Assembly (NCBI RefSeq): GCF_028595265.1
Contig: NZ_JAQQXP010000002.1
Span: 310,001 to 374,000, forward strand
DNA: 64,000 nt
From: Alteromonas gilva
GTDB lineage: Bacteria; Pseudomonadota; Gammaproteobacteria; Enterobacterales; Alteromonadaceae
Direction: 5' to 3'
Numbering within the stretch: the first letter of the stretch is position 1; each line of letters opens with the position of its first letter. The notes beneath the pieces are model-generated. The model was not told the origin of the DNA. It searched no databases and saw nothing but the letters and a program-made list of their open reading frames with translations. A program made the position numbers and the translations under genes. Positions 41,115-50,509 of the stretch are shown here, one piece after another.

Positions 41115-43364
41115 ATGAGCGATGAAATAACCATTAATCAAGACGGTGTTGAACAACTACCGATACGGCGATTTACCGAAGACGCTTATTTGAATTATTC
41201 CATGTATGTCATTATGGATCGGGCGTTACCAAACATCGGTGACGGTCTGAAACCGGTGCAGCGGCGAATCATTTATGCCATGTCAGATCTGGGCCTGAGT
41301 GCCACGGCAAAGTATAAAAAATCGGCCCGTACCGTGGGTGACGTATTAGGTAAGTTTCACCCTCATGGTGACTCCGCTTGTTACGAAGCCATGGTGTTGA
41401 TGGCTCAACCATTCTCGTACCGCTATCCACTGGTCGATGGGCAGGGGAACTGGGGCGCGCCGGATGATCCGAAATCTTTCGCCGCCATGCGTTACACAGA
41501 GGCGCGCCTGTCTAAGTTCAGCGAAGTACTCCTCGCCGAACTCGGTCAGGGCACAGCCGACTGGATTCCAAATTTTGATGGCACTCTCAAAGAGCCGTTG
41601 GTATTACCAGCGCGTTTGCCGCACATATTGCTCAATGGCGTTACCGGCATCGCGGTGGGCATGGCTACCGATATTCCGCCGCATAATGTTCGCGAGGTGG
41701 CAAATGCCTGCGCCAGATTACTGGATAATAGCAAAGCCGAGTTACAGGACTTGTTGGAAGACATTCAGGGGCCCGACTACCCTACCGATGCCGAAATCAT
41801 AACGCCGCGCGAGGATATCAAAAAGCTCTACGAAACCGGCCGTGGCAGCATCAAAATGCGCGCTAAATACCACGAAGAGAGCGGTGATATCGTCATTACG
41901 GCACTGCCACACCAATCCTCCGGGGCTAAAATTCTCGAGCAGATCGCAGGTCAAATGCAGGCCAAAAAGTTACCCATGGTGAGTGATTTACGTGACGAGT
42001 CTGATCATGAAAATCCAACCCGCCTGGTGGTTGTTCCGCGGTCAAACCGGGTCGACACTGAACAGCTAATGCAGCATTTGTTTGCCACCACCGATTTGGA
42101 AAAGAGCTATCGGGTTAATCTTAATATGATTGGCCTCGACGGTCGTCCTAAGGTTAAGGATCTGCGAACCATTTTATCGGAATGGTTAGTGTTCCGTAAG
42201 AATACCGTTACGCGGCGCTTGCAATACCGGTTAGATAAGGTACTCGCTCGCCTGCATATTCTTGAAGGTTTAATGATAGCCTTTTTGAATATCGATGAAG
42301 TTATTGAAATTATTCGGTACCACGACGAGCCCAAAGCTGAGTTAATGCGGCGGTTCAGCCTGAGTGACAAACAAGCCGAAGCGATTCTGGAATTAAAGTT
42401 ACGTCATTTGGCCAAACTTGAGGAAATGAAAATTCGCGGCGAGCAGGATGAGCTCGCCAAAGAGCGCGATCATTTACAGCAGCTGCTGGGCTCAGAGCGT
42501 CGATTAAAAACGCTCATCAAGAAAGAAATTCTGCAGGATGCAGAAACCTATGGCGATGACCGCCGTTCGCCCATAGTGCAGCGGGTCGAAGCGAAAGCGC
42601 TCAGTGAAAAAGAGCTGGTGCCCAGTGAACCTGTGACGGTAGTGGTGTCAGAGAAAGGCTGGGCACGCTGTGCCAAAGGTCATGATATCGACCCCGGCTC
42701 ATTGAGCTACAAAGCCGGTGATAGCTTTTTGGCCAGCGCGATAGGACGCAGTAACCAACCGGTGGTATTTCTTGATACCTCAGGGCGGGCGTTCTCCTGT
42801 GATGCCCATGGTTTACCTTCTGCCAGAAGCCAGGGCGAGCCATTAACCGGTCGTTTCAGCGTGGTGTCAGGTGAACAGTTTGCCCATGTGGTTATGGGGC
42901 CGGATGACGGCAAGTACCTTATGGCTTCCGATGCCGGCTACGGTTTTGTTGGCACTTTTTCTGATATGGTCAGCAAGAACAAAGCCGGTAAAGCCTATGT
43001 AAACCTGCCGACCGGGGCCAGGGTAATAGCACCTCAGCCGGTGGCTAACCTTGATTCCGACTGGTGTATGGCGATTTCCAGCGAGGGCAGAATGCTGTTG
43101 TTCCCGCTACGTGATCTGCCAAGTTTAGGTAAAGGCAAGGGTAACAAGTTGATCAGCATTCCGTCGGCAAAGGCACAGACTCATGAGGAGTACCTTAAAG
43201 TGCTTACCGTAGTGCCCGACGGTGCCGCCGTCAGGATCACAGCCGGTAAACGCAGCATGACGCTATCGGCAGACGATCTTGCCCATTATCAGGGCGAGCG
43301 CGGCCGGCGCGGAAATAAGTTACCGCGTGGATTACAGCGGGTCGATAAAGTCGAAGTTGAATAA
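41115..43364 (+). CDS. parC: DNA topoisomerase IV subunit A
   Basis: Decatenates daughter chromosomes with ParE. The 749-aa length is close to E. coli ParC (752) and shorter than GyrA. The catalytic Tyr127 lies in AAMRYTEARLS. The quinolone-resistance region reads HPHGDSACYEAM with Ser87 and Glu91 (E. coli Ser80 and Glu84 equivalents), the sensitive-type residues. The C-terminal half carries ParC beta-pinwheel blades (GWARCAKGHDIDPG, AGYGFVGTFSDMVSKNKAGKAYVNLP). No parE is adjacent in the window. It is divergent from the hybrid kinase gene across 252 bp. Confidence 0.95.
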   Translation: MSDEITINQDGVEQLPIRRFTEDAYLNYSMYVIMDRALPNIGDGLKPVQRRIIYAMSDLGLSATAKYKKSARTVGDVLGKFHPHGDSACYEAMVLMAQPFSYRYPLVDGQGNWGAPDDPKSFAAMRYTEARLSKFSEVLLAELGQGTADWIPNFDGTLKEPLVLPARLPHILLNGVTGIAVGMATDIPPHNVREVANACARLLDNSKAELQDLLEDIQGPDYPTDAEIITPREDIKKLYETGRGSIKMRAKYHEESGDIVITALPHQSSGAKILEQIAGQMQAKKLPMVSDLRDESDHENPTRLVVVPRSNRVDTEQLMQHLFATTDLEKSYRVNLNMIGLDGRPKVKDLRTILSEWLVFRKNTVTRRLQYRLDKVLARLHILEGLMIAFLNIDEVIEIIRYHDEPKAELMRRFSLSDKQAEAILELKLRHLAKLEEMKIRGEQDELAKERDHLQQLLGSERRLKTLIKKEILQDAETYGDDRRSPIVQRVEAKALSEKELVPSEPVTVVVSEKGWARCAKGHDIDPGSLSYKAGDSFLASAIGRSNQPVVFLDTSGRAFSCDAHGLPSARSQGEPLTGRFSVVSGEQFAHVVMGPDDGKYLMASDAGYGFVGTFSDMVSKNKAGKAYVNLPTGARVIAPQPVANLDSDWCMAISSEGRMLLFPLRDLPSLGKGKGNKLISIPSAKAQTHEEYLKVLTVVPDGAAVRITAGKRSMTLSADDLAHYQGERGRRGNKLPRGLQRVDKVEVE

Positions 43365-43536
43365 GTGACAATCGGTGTCAGGCAATGGCGGGATAATAAC
43401 GCTGTTGCTGATGACACTACATTTCACCAAAGACGCTCTCAGTGAGCCATTTATTGAAAAGCACCCATCAGGTTAGCTTAATATAAAGCCAACCTGAGGG
43501 GTTAAGGCAGGAGCTAAAGCAGATAGTTCGGCACGA

Positions 43537-44343
43537 CTATTTACTGTTGGTACTTTCAAAAATCTTGTCAGCAGAGGCTTCGACAAACCCCTGATACAAC
43601 TCGCCATTCGGTAAGTTGTAGCGCTGGGCAAACTCATAAAAACAGCTTGGAATGGTAAGTGAGCCATCGCTAAACTCGAGTTCGACCTGATCAGCCATGG
43701 TCGATGACTGTGCCAGATGTACCGACTCGCCGCCCTTAATTTCGCCGCCCGAAGTATTTAATACAAAACCGGCTTCTTTGAGAAGCGTGTTGACCTCAGC
43801 CAAACTTGTTAAGTTGCTTAAGTGATTCACACTGACTGTAAAGTGGTTAGCCCGGTAGCCCCATGCTGCCAGCCAGCTGGCATATTCTGACTCACTGGCA
43901 AGCGATTGGTACTCTTTGCTGGAAAGCTGCCAATGGCGGCCTGAATACAGAAAATTATCAGCGTCCACAATGCTGGCAGGCATTTGCTCTACCAAACCTT
44001 CAATGATGTGTTGGGTTTGGGTGGAAAACTCTGCTAGCCGCAATTCGCTAATGAACACTTTGGGCTGATCCTTATCCGGGTGCTCATAGTGCTTCGCCGT
44101 GACCTTTTTGGCTTTAAAATCGTAGTCACCTTTTGCCTCATAGCCGAGTGCCAGAAAATGTTCTGCTAAATGGTTAAGGCGGGTTTTGTCTAAGTCAAAG
44201 GTACGAAATGCCACGTGATCGTTGACAATCTGAGGGCTGTTTTCTTCGCCGGTGAGCAGTTTATGGATCCGCTTAGCACTAGGCGTGATCTGCACGTAAT
44301 CCTGCCAAAGTGCAGAAAATAGGGCATCGATATTGTTATGCAT
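43537..44343 (-). CDS. DUF1338 family protein (2-oxoadipate dioxygenase/decarboxylase-like)
   Basis: 268-aa short DUF1338 protein. The family includes HglS, a nonheme iron enzyme turning 2-oxoadipate into 2-hydroxyglutarate in lysine catabolism. Visible are NDHVAFRTFD (metal-site His candidate), VTAKHYEHPDKDQPKVFISEL, the RANHFTVSVNHL segment with a second His candidate, and GGESVHLAQSSTMADQVELEFSDG with a late Glu. It is the last gene after astC-astA-astD on the same strand with a 97-bp gap, so a role in arginine or related amino-acid breakdown is suggested but unproven. Confidence 0.88.
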   Translation of the reverse strand: MHNNIDALFSALWQDYVQITPSAKRIHKLLTGEENSPQIVNDHVAFRTFDLDKTRLNHLAEHFLALGYEAKGDYDFKAKKVTAKHYEHPDKDQPKVFISELRLAEFSTQTQHIIEGLVEQMPASIVDADNFLYSGRHWQLSSKEYQSLASESEYASWLAAWGYRANHFTVSVNHLSNLTSLAEVNTLLKEAGFVLNTSGGEIKGGESVHLAQSSTMADQVELEFSDGSLTIPSCFYEFAQRYNLPNGELYQGFVEASADKIFESTNSK

Positions 44344-44440
44344 GGTTAATTTCCCTCCGGGGATTCCCTGTTAACAGGTTGTTGCCGGTTGTCGTGTCAT
44401 CCGGCAATACCTGCGATCTGAGTTGCGCTATCTGCGCGCC

Positions 44441-45913
44441 TTATAGCTTAAGGCCGGGGCTGAGCGTACCGGGTAATGTTACCTGCTCCAGCTCTACCGA
44501 CGCAACCGGATAGGCACAGTAGTCAGCGGCATAGTAAGCGCTGGCACGATGATTACCGCTTTCACCAATACCACCAAAAGGTGCAGCGCTGCTGGCGCCA
44601 GTGATTGGACGGTTCCAGTTGACGATACCCGCGCGAATATGGCTAAAGAAATGCTGGTAGTCAGCTTCGCTGTCGCTGAGCAGGCCTGCTGATAACCCGA
44701 AGCGGGTATTATTGGCTTCGGCAATGGCCTCATCAAAGCTGGTGTAGCGGATGACTTTAACCAGTGGCCCAAAGTGTTCTTCATCGGGCATACTGTCAAG
44801 AATGTCGGTAACGTCAATGATGCCAGGCGATACCAGGCCGGTGTTTGTATCGAGGTGCTTTAACTCGAGCAGTGACTTGGCGCCCAGCTGTTGTAACGAT
44901 TGCTGAGCCGCTACCATTCCTTTTGCTGCAGCAACACTGATCATGGCACCCATAAACGGCTGTGGGTCGGCGTCATAGTGACCCACCGAAATATTGGCGG
45001 TGGCCGCCACTAACGCATCCACTAAAGCGTCACCCGCCGGGGTGGCCGGAATAAATAAGCGGCGCGCACAGGTGCAGCGCTGGCCTGATGTCACAAAGGC
45101 TGACTGAATAATATCGTGAACCGCGGCTTTGGTATCGGCCACATCGGTCACAACGAGCGGGTTATTGCCGCCCATTTCAAGGGCCAGTATTTTGCCAGGA
45201 TGACCGGCAAACTGTTCGTGCAGTAGTTTACCGGTACGTGAACTGCCGGTAAAAAACAAACCGTCGATATGCGGGTGTGCCGCCAGCGCTTTACCGGTGT
45301 CGACTTCGCCTTGCACCAGGTTTAATACGCCGTCGGGTATACCAGCCTGCTGCCAGAGCTCAACGGTTTTTTGCGCCACTGCCGGAGTGAGATCGCTGGG
45401 TTTAAACACCACTGTGTTGCCGGCGATTAATGCCGGTACGATGTGGCCATTGGGTAAATGACCAGGAAAGTTATAGGGGCCAAAAACGGCTACCACACCG
45501 TGGGGCTTATGACGAATAAAGGCCTTGCCTACCGGCATCGGGTTTTCGACAGTGCCGGTGCGTTCGTAATAGGCTTTTTCCGAAATGCCTATTTTACCGA
45601 TCATGGCGCCGACTTCGGTAGCGGTTTCCCACAGCGGTTTGCCCGTTTCCTGTGCAATCAGGGCGGCAAATTCAGTTTTGTGTTCGCCAAGCAGTTCAGC
45701 AAACTTTTTAATGATGGTCAGCCGTGCTTCGACACTCATCGCTGACCAGGCTGGCAGTGCCGTACGCGCTGCGGATATGGCCTTTTCTACCTGTGCAGCA
45801 GAGGCTGCATTACCCTGCCAGAAGGTGTCATTTTTGGTGGGATCCACAGATGCTATCGCTGCACCTTCACCAGCTAACCACTGGCCATTAATAAAATGTA
45901 TGGTTTGTTGCAT
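44441..45913 (-). CDS. astD: Succinylglutamate-semialdehyde dehydrogenase
   Basis: Fourth step of the AST arginine pathway: NAD-dependent oxidation of N-succinylglutamate semialdehyde. The start ATG 45913 (AGGACAG upstream) gives MQQTIHFINGQWLAGEG; a 15-residue extension lacks a Shine-Dalgarno sequence. Aldehyde dehydrogenase motifs are FGPYNFPGHLPNGHIVPAL, FTGSSRTGKLL, LEMGGNNPLVV (Glu) and the catalytic Cys in TSGQRCTCARRL. About 490 aa, typical of AstD. It is 53 bp downstream of astA. Confidence 0.95.
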   Translation of the reverse strand: MQQTIHFINGQWLAGEGAAIASVDPTKNDTFWQGNAASAAQVEKAISAARTALPAWSAMSVEARLTIIKKFAELLGEHKTEFAALIAQETGKPLWETATEVGAMIGKIGISEKAYYERTGTVENPMPVGKAFIRHKPHGVVAVFGPYNFPGHLPNGHIVPALIAGNTVVFKPSDLTPAVAQKTVELWQQAGIPDGVLNLVQGEVDTGKALAAHPHIDGLFFTGSSRTGKLLHEQFAGHPGKILALEMGGNNPLVVTDVADTKAAVHDIIQSAFVTSGQRCTCARRLFIPATPAGDALVDALVAATANISVGHYDADPQPFMGAMISVAAAKGMVAAQQSLQQLGAKSLLELKHLDTNTGLVSPGIIDVTDILDSMPDEEHFGPLVKVIRYTSFDEAIAEANNTRFGLSAGLLSDSEADYQHFFSHIRAGIVNWNRPITGASSAAPFGGIGESGNHRASAYYAADYCAYPVASVELEQVTLPGTLSPGLKL

Positions 45914-45966
45914 AATATTCTGTCCTGATAATGGTGTTGTAAAGCGCAACCCGGTCATTTGCTGCG

Positions 45967-47004
45967 TTAGTTGCGGGGCTTGACCGACGCGTAGCGAATC
46001 GCATCGCCTTCTGCGATATTGAGTGCGGCAGCGGCTTTATGAGAGATAACCGCTAAGCCGGTTTTCTCATCGAAACTGACATCGGCGACCACTGCTCTGA
46101 AATCATTTATTTTCGTATTGATGATATAACTTAACTCACCAACCTGGGCGGCAGACTGATCGTCTAAATGAACGTTCACCCGACGACTACGCTGCGCGGT
46201 ATTGATGTGGCTGAGCCGGGCCTCAACGGTGGGGCCGGCATCAAAGATATCCACATAGCCGCGACAACTAAATCCCTCTTCCTGAAGCAAACGCAATGCA
46301 GGCTCGGTTTTTTGGTGGACCTTGCCAATCACGCTTTGTGCTCGTTGACTCAGCAGATTCACATAGATGGGATATTTAGGCATTAACTCGGCAATGAACA
46401 CCTTATTGCCGATACCGGTAAGGTAATCAGCCGTCGGGAAATCCATTGAGAAAAAGTGCGCCTCAAGCCATTCCCAAAAAGGCGAGCGTCCGTTTTCGTC
46501 GCTGACACCGCGCATTTCGGCGATGACAATTTCGGCGAAACGTTCCCGGTGCTCTTCCATAAACAAAAAGCGTACCTTCGACAAAAAGCGTCCATTAACG
46601 CCTTTTCTGGCGCTCTCGCGCAGAAACAGCGTACAGATTTCGCTGACCCCGGTATAGTCATTACAAAAGGTTAAAATCTCAACCGTATTGTGTATATTCA
46701 GCTCGCGTGACGCGTGGACCACTTTGCCGAGGTGGTAATGATAGAATGCATCGTCGATACCGACCGCTGCTTCGATGCCTGTGGTACCGACTACCTCGCC
46801 AGTAATGACGTCTTCCATCACAAACAAATAAGACTCGTTACCGGGCGCTGACACGTCGCGACCAAACGCGTCAATCGATTTATTGATTTTGCGTTTTAAC
46901 AGTGCTTCGTTGACCGGTAGTGAGGTAAAGCCGATGCCTGACTCTTCGGCTACCGCATACAACGAGTCATAGTCACTTAATTTGATTGGGCGAATGATGT
47001 ACAT
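45967..47004 (-). CDS. astA: Arginine N-succinyltransferase
   Basis: First step of the AST pathway, transferring succinyl from succinyl-CoA to arginine. The 345-aa protein begins MYIIRPIKLSDYDSLYAVAEESGIGFTSLPVN, the conserved AstA/AruF opening. It has NTVEILTFCNDYTGVSEICTLFLRESARKGVNGRFLSKVRFLFM and the C-terminal RGYVDIFDAGPTVEARLSHINTAQRSR. It has a GNAT-related fold. It lies between astC (17 bp) and astD (53 bp). Only one copy is seen, so the aruF/aruG two-subunit form of pseudomonads does not apply here. Confidence 0.95.
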   Translation of the reverse strand: MYIIRPIKLSDYDSLYAVAEESGIGFTSLPVNEALLKRKINKSIDAFGRDVSAPGNESYLFVMEDVITGEVVGTTGIEAAVGIDDAFYHYHLGKVVHASRELNIHNTVEILTFCNDYTGVSEICTLFLRESARKGVNGRFLSKVRFLFMEEHRERFAEIVIAEMRGVSDENGRSPFWEWLEAHFFSMDFPTADYLTGIGNKVFIAELMPKYPIYVNLLSQRAQSVIGKVHQKTEPALRLLQEEGFSCRGYVDIFDAGPTVEARLSHINTAQRSRRVNVHLDDQSAAQVGELSYIINTKINDFRAVVADVSFDEKTGLAVISHKAAAALNIAEGDAIRYASVKPRN

Positions 47005-47021
47005 TACCTCTCCCCAGCGCC

Positions 47022-48230
47022 TTATTTGGCTGCAACGACACTAGCGATAGCGCGCTCAAAACGACTGAGCCCTTCACTGATGTCGGCCTCGGGTATAACC
47101 AGTGACGGCGCAAAACGCACCACATTGGCCCCGGCAACCAGACACATTAAATGCTCGGTGGTTGACGCGTCGAGGAACTGTCTGGCCTGGCCCGTAAAGT
47201 CATCATTGAGTGCACAGCCGAGCAACAATCCCTTACCGCGAATTTCACTAAATACGTGATGCTTGGCATTAATGGTGGCCAGAATATCGCGGAATTGCTG
47301 TTCTTTTTGCTTCACGCCTTCCAGTACAACAGGATCGTTAATGACATCAAAGGTCCGTTCGGCTACCGCACACGCCAGAGGATTACCGCCGTAAGTGCTG
47401 CCATGTGTGCCGGGTTTTAAGTGTTGAGCAATTTCTGTTGTGGTCAGCATCGCACCGATGGGGAAACCACCACCGAGTGACTTCGCCGTGGTCAGAATAT
47501 CGGGTACCACATCCAGCCCCATGTACGCATACAGGTGGCCGGTTCGACCCATACCGGATTGCACTTCATCGAAAATAAGCAAGGCATTGTGCTTGGTGCA
47601 TAGTTCACGAACCCCTTTTACAAAGTCCGGATCGGGCGAAATAATGCCGCCTTCACCTTGTAGAGGTTCCATCATCACTGCACAGGTGTCATCGTCGATA
47701 AGCGCCTCAAAGGCCGCTAAATCGTTATAATTGCAGTGTTCTACCGCGCCGGGCTTAGGACCAAAACCATCTGAATACGCAGGTTGTCCGCCAACGGTAA
47801 CGGTAAAGAAAGTACGACCATGAAAACCCTGGGTAAAGGCAATGATTTTTTGTTTATGTTCGCCAAACTTTTCCAGCGCATACCGACGAGCCAGTTTTAA
47901 CGCAGCTTCGTTTGCTTCTGCACCGGAGTTAGCAAAATACACCCGCTCAGCAAAAGTATGTTCGGTGAGCTTGCTGGCCAGACGTAACGCCGGCTCATTA
48001 GTAAACACGTTGCTCAGGTGCCATAACTTTTGACCCTGTTCGGTGAGTGCACTGACCAGTTCCGGGTGGCAGTGACCTAACGCATTCACAGCAATCCCAC
48101 CGGCAAAGTCGATATACTCATTACCTGCCTGATCCCAAACGCGCGAACCAACACCACGCACCGGTACCATCTGGGCAGGGTTGTAGTTAGGCACCATGAC
48201 TTGATCAAACGTTTCGCGGGTTACATGCAT
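47022..48230 (-). CDS. astC: Succinylornithine/acetylornithine transaminase
   Basis: PLP-dependent class III aminotransferase. In the AST pathway it deaminates N2-succinylornithine; many homologues also serve as ArgD in arginine synthesis. 402 aa with VRGVGSRVWDQAGNEYIDFAGGIAVNALGHCHP, NSGAEANEAALKLARRYA, FDEVQSGMGRTG and the PLP lysine in TTAKSLGGGFPIGAM. It is first in the order astC-astA-astD-DUF1338, which argues for the catabolic role. No convincing ArgR or sigma-54 site was found upstream. Missing pathway genes astB and astE are not in the window. Confidence 0.92.
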   Translation of the reverse strand: MHVTRETFDQVMVPNYNPAQMVPVRGVGSRVWDQAGNEYIDFAGGIAVNALGHCHPELVSALTEQGQKLWHLSNVFTNEPALRLASKLTEHTFAERVYFANSGAEANEAALKLARRYALEKFGEHKQKIIAFTQGFHGRTFFTVTVGGQPAYSDGFGPKPGAVEHCNYNDLAAFEALIDDDTCAVMMEPLQGEGGIISPDPDFVKGVRELCTKHNALLIFDEVQSGMGRTGHLYAYMGLDVVPDILTTAKSLGGGFPIGAMLTTTEIAQHLKPGTHGSTYGGNPLACAVAERTFDVINDPVVLEGVKQKEQQFRDILATINAKHHVFSEIRGKGLLLGCALNDDFTGQARQFLDASTTEHLMCLVAGANVVRFAPSLVIPEADISEGLSRFERAIASVVAAK

Positions 48231-48578
48231 TTTATCACCTCAAACTGTCGGTATTAGGTGTTATTTAGGCTCGAAATAGCCATGAAATGACACCATTGAT
48301 TCGTCTTAAAGCACGCCAGTATGCCACTATCCAGTGTCTTTGTCTTCTATGATAACAGCAGTAAAACATAGCAAAATCAAGGCCTGTGGCTTATATTGCA
48401 TAAAAAGTGAATAACTACCCACTACAATGCATAAGGCGCTGCAGAGGGGCTCATTAGTCTGTAAAATGCCGCTCGCGGCTTATCATCCTGCCGAACCATT
48501 AAATCGCGACAATTTGTGTGATGCATGATTATGAGAGAAAAAAAACGAAAAAAATGCCGTGACGCTGTAAGCATCCGG
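48231..48578. other. Intergenic region: astC promoter side and HDOD 3' side
   Basis: 348 bp between two minus-strand genes without an open frame worth calling. Immediately past the HDOD gene the minus strand has two T-runs (forward A8 and A7 at 48539-48556), which suggests termination although the stem before them is poor. The astC-proximal half is AT-rich and presumably holds its promoter, but no clear consensus is visible. Confidence 0.4.
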
Positions 48579-49739
48579 TTACATATCGCTCAATACCTGC
48601 AGTTGCCTGAGGTCAGTGTTATCAAGTGTCAGGCGAGTTGATGGTGGTAACGCACAACCGGTCAAAAAGGTGTTGGCCTCATTATCAACAAACAAGTGAT
48701 TGTCTTTGAGCATACGGTATTTCGCGTAATAGCGGCTTTGCTGTAATAGTTGCGCCGCGGGTGAAGTCTCTTCCAGTAGCAAGTCAGCAGTGAGCTGCTT
48801 AACAGGGGCGGTATAATGAAGTTGTTTGAATGCCATGTAGTCGAGCACATTGAGTGTCACCGGGATGCTGTGCTCTGTCAGCAGTGTAATGAGCGCTTTG
48901 GGATCGGGTAACAGTTGTACCAGCGCTGAGTGAAGACCGCTCAGTTTGGCTTTTTGTGCATGTGCTAAGAAGTCCAGGTGAACCTGCTCAAACAAGTTAA
49001 AGTACAGCCGGGTAATTGCGCTGCGGCCCAGCTCACTCACTAACGGCAACGTAAACGCCGCATAGCGGTCCACCTTATAACGGTCGGCGATAAGATCAGC
49101 AGTTTGCGCTGCAACCAGGGTGTATTCCCATACCGTTTGGCTGAGTAGAGGAAAGGGCTCGGTACTAAACGCCAGAGTGTGTTTATACACTAATCCGGGC
49201 AGGAGCTGTTTAAGGGTGTCAACGCCCATATAGCTCAGTGCCGTTTTAAGCGTATCCACCATAATGATGTTTCCCCTGGCATCCCGACGGCGATACCGGG
49301 GGCGGTTTACCAGTCTGATGAGCTCATCAATCAACCAGGGGATATGGGCAGCCACGGCTTCGACTTTTGAAATTGTCACAGATGGGGTTGCCAGCACGTC
49401 AAACAGTACCGTAGTGTCGTCGCCCCAATCCAGCAGCGACTCGCACACACCGGGCGTATCGGCCAGTTGCTGGTGGATTTTTTTGTTAATTATGGCGTGC
49501 AGCTGCTGGTTTATTTGCTGCACGTATTCGCTTTGTACCCGGGCTGTTTTGAGTTTTTTCTTTAACGCATCTTTTTCTACTTTTAATAGCTGGCGACGCG
49601 TATAGCTTTGTTCGGATTCAGCATAGCTCACTTCACCGGCGAGCGTCCGGCCAATCATTTTCCGGGCTAATTGCGGTGCGATCAACAAATAATCAAAGCG
49701 TTTGGCAAAGCTTGGTAATGCCAGCAATTGTTCAGCCAT
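48579..49739 (-). CDS. HDOD domain protein
   Basis: HDOD proteins are non-catalytic relatives of HD phosphohydrolases found in bacterial signalling. In this 386-aa protein residues 1-100 are a charged helical, possibly coiled-coil region (LLKVEKDALKKKLKTARVQSEYVQQINQQLH). The HDOD part follows: ATPSVTISKVEAVAAHIPWLIDELIRLVNRPRYR, ALSYMGVDTLKQLLPGLV, WEYTLVAAQTADLIADRYKVD, LPLVSELGRSAITRLYF. No GGDEF, EAL or receiver domain is attached. Start ATG 49739 has AAGGAGAT upstream. It lies 102 bp after pabA. Partner unknown. Confidence 0.85.
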   Translation of the reverse strand: MAEQLLALPSFAKRFDYLLIAPQLARKMIGRTLAGEVSYAESEQSYTRRQLLKVEKDALKKKLKTARVQSEYVQQINQQLHAIINKKIHQQLADTPGVCESLLDWGDDTTVLFDVLATPSVTISKVEAVAAHIPWLIDELIRLVNRPRYRRRDARGNIIMVDTLKTALSYMGVDTLKQLLPGLVYKHTLAFSTEPFPLLSQTVWEYTLVAAQTADLIADRYKVDRYAAFTLPLVSELGRSAITRLYFNLFEQVHLDFLAHAQKAKLSGLHSALVQLLPDPKALITLLTEHSIPVTLNVLDYMAFKQLHYTAPVKQLTADLLLEETSPAAQLLQQSRYYAKYRMLKDNHLFVDNEANTFLTGCALPPSTRLTLDNTDLRQLQVLSDM

Positions 49740-49841
49740 TGGTTGCGTGTTATCTCCTTATTAGTCCCTAATGCAACGCTTTTATTGCCGTCTTCAGTGT
49801 CTTGCATTCACCGGTATGCTTCATGACTATGCGACACTGTT

Positions 49842-50492
49842 TTACAACAGCTCCGGTGAACCTGCCAGTTTGTTAGCCATCAGTACACCGGGTACACCCC
49901 CTGGTTGGCGGCGCACCCTGGCGAGTTGTAAAAAATTATCCAGGATCTGATGCCCATACTCAGTGAGCAGCGACTCAGGATGATACTGTACACCCCAAAT
50001 GGGCAGGGTCCTGTGGCGCAGCGCCATCAGCTCCTGTTGCTGGCCGTCGTGCGTCCAGGCTAATGCCATCAGACAGTCGGGCAACGACTCTGGCGCAATA
50101 ACCAGAGAGTGATAACGGGTCACCGCAAAAGTCTCTGGTATGTTGTGAAACAGCGGATCACCGGTGTGTTGCACTGCCGACACCTTGCCATGACGAATAC
50201 GCGCAGCGCCGACAACGGATGCACCAAAGGCCTGGCCAATAGCCTGATGGCCCAGACAAACCCCAAAAATAGGTATCAGCCCGGCAAACTGTTTAATTAC
50301 CGCCAGGCTGACACCTGCTTCATCAGGCGTACACGGGCCCGGCGATATCACAATACCTTCTACCACAGCGGGGTCGATATCCTCGGGGCGTATGGCATCG
50401 TTACGTACTACGCTTAATTCACAACCCAGCTCGGTAAAATAGCGGGCCAGATTGTGACTAAAGGAGTCGTAGTTATCGATTAATAACAGCAA
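49842..50492 (-). CDS. pabA: Aminodeoxychorismate/anthranilate synthase amidotransferase component II
   Basis: Class I glutamine amidotransferase supplying ammonia to PabB (folate) or TrpE. The triad is visible: nucleophile Cys in FGVCLGHQAIGQAFGA, and His and Glu in GVQYHPESLLTEYG. The N-terminus LLIDNYDSFSHNLARYF is typical. 216 aa, with an unusual extra C-terminal tail (VRRQPGGVPGVLMANKLAGSPELL) beyond the family norm of about 190. It is third in the probable operon rpe-trpS-pabA. Choice of pabA over trpG rests on the absence of trp genes nearby. Confidence 0.9.
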   Translation of the reverse strand: MLLLIDNYDSFSHNLARYFTELGCELSVVRNDAIRPEDIDPAVVEGIVISPGPCTPDEAGVSLAVIKQFAGLIPIFGVCLGHQAIGQAFGASVVGAARIRHGKVSAVQHTGDPLFHNIPETFAVTRYHSLVIAPESLPDCLMALAWTHDGQQQELMALRHRTLPIWGVQYHPESLLTEYGHQILDNFLQLARVRRQPGGVPGVLMANKLAGSPELL

Positions 50493-50509
50493 TGTCTGCT
50501 CTGCACCTG

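Noticed and set aside
43468..43497. Imperfect hairpin after parC
   Set aside because: Seven paired bases, 16-nt loop and no U-run on either strand. Not called as a terminator.
48390..48430. ArgR-like AT-rich sequence and a TGGCAT..TGC element upstream of astC
   Set aside because: The ARG-box halves do not form the required palindrome, and the sigma-54 look-alike has GG and GC 11 nt apart instead of 10.
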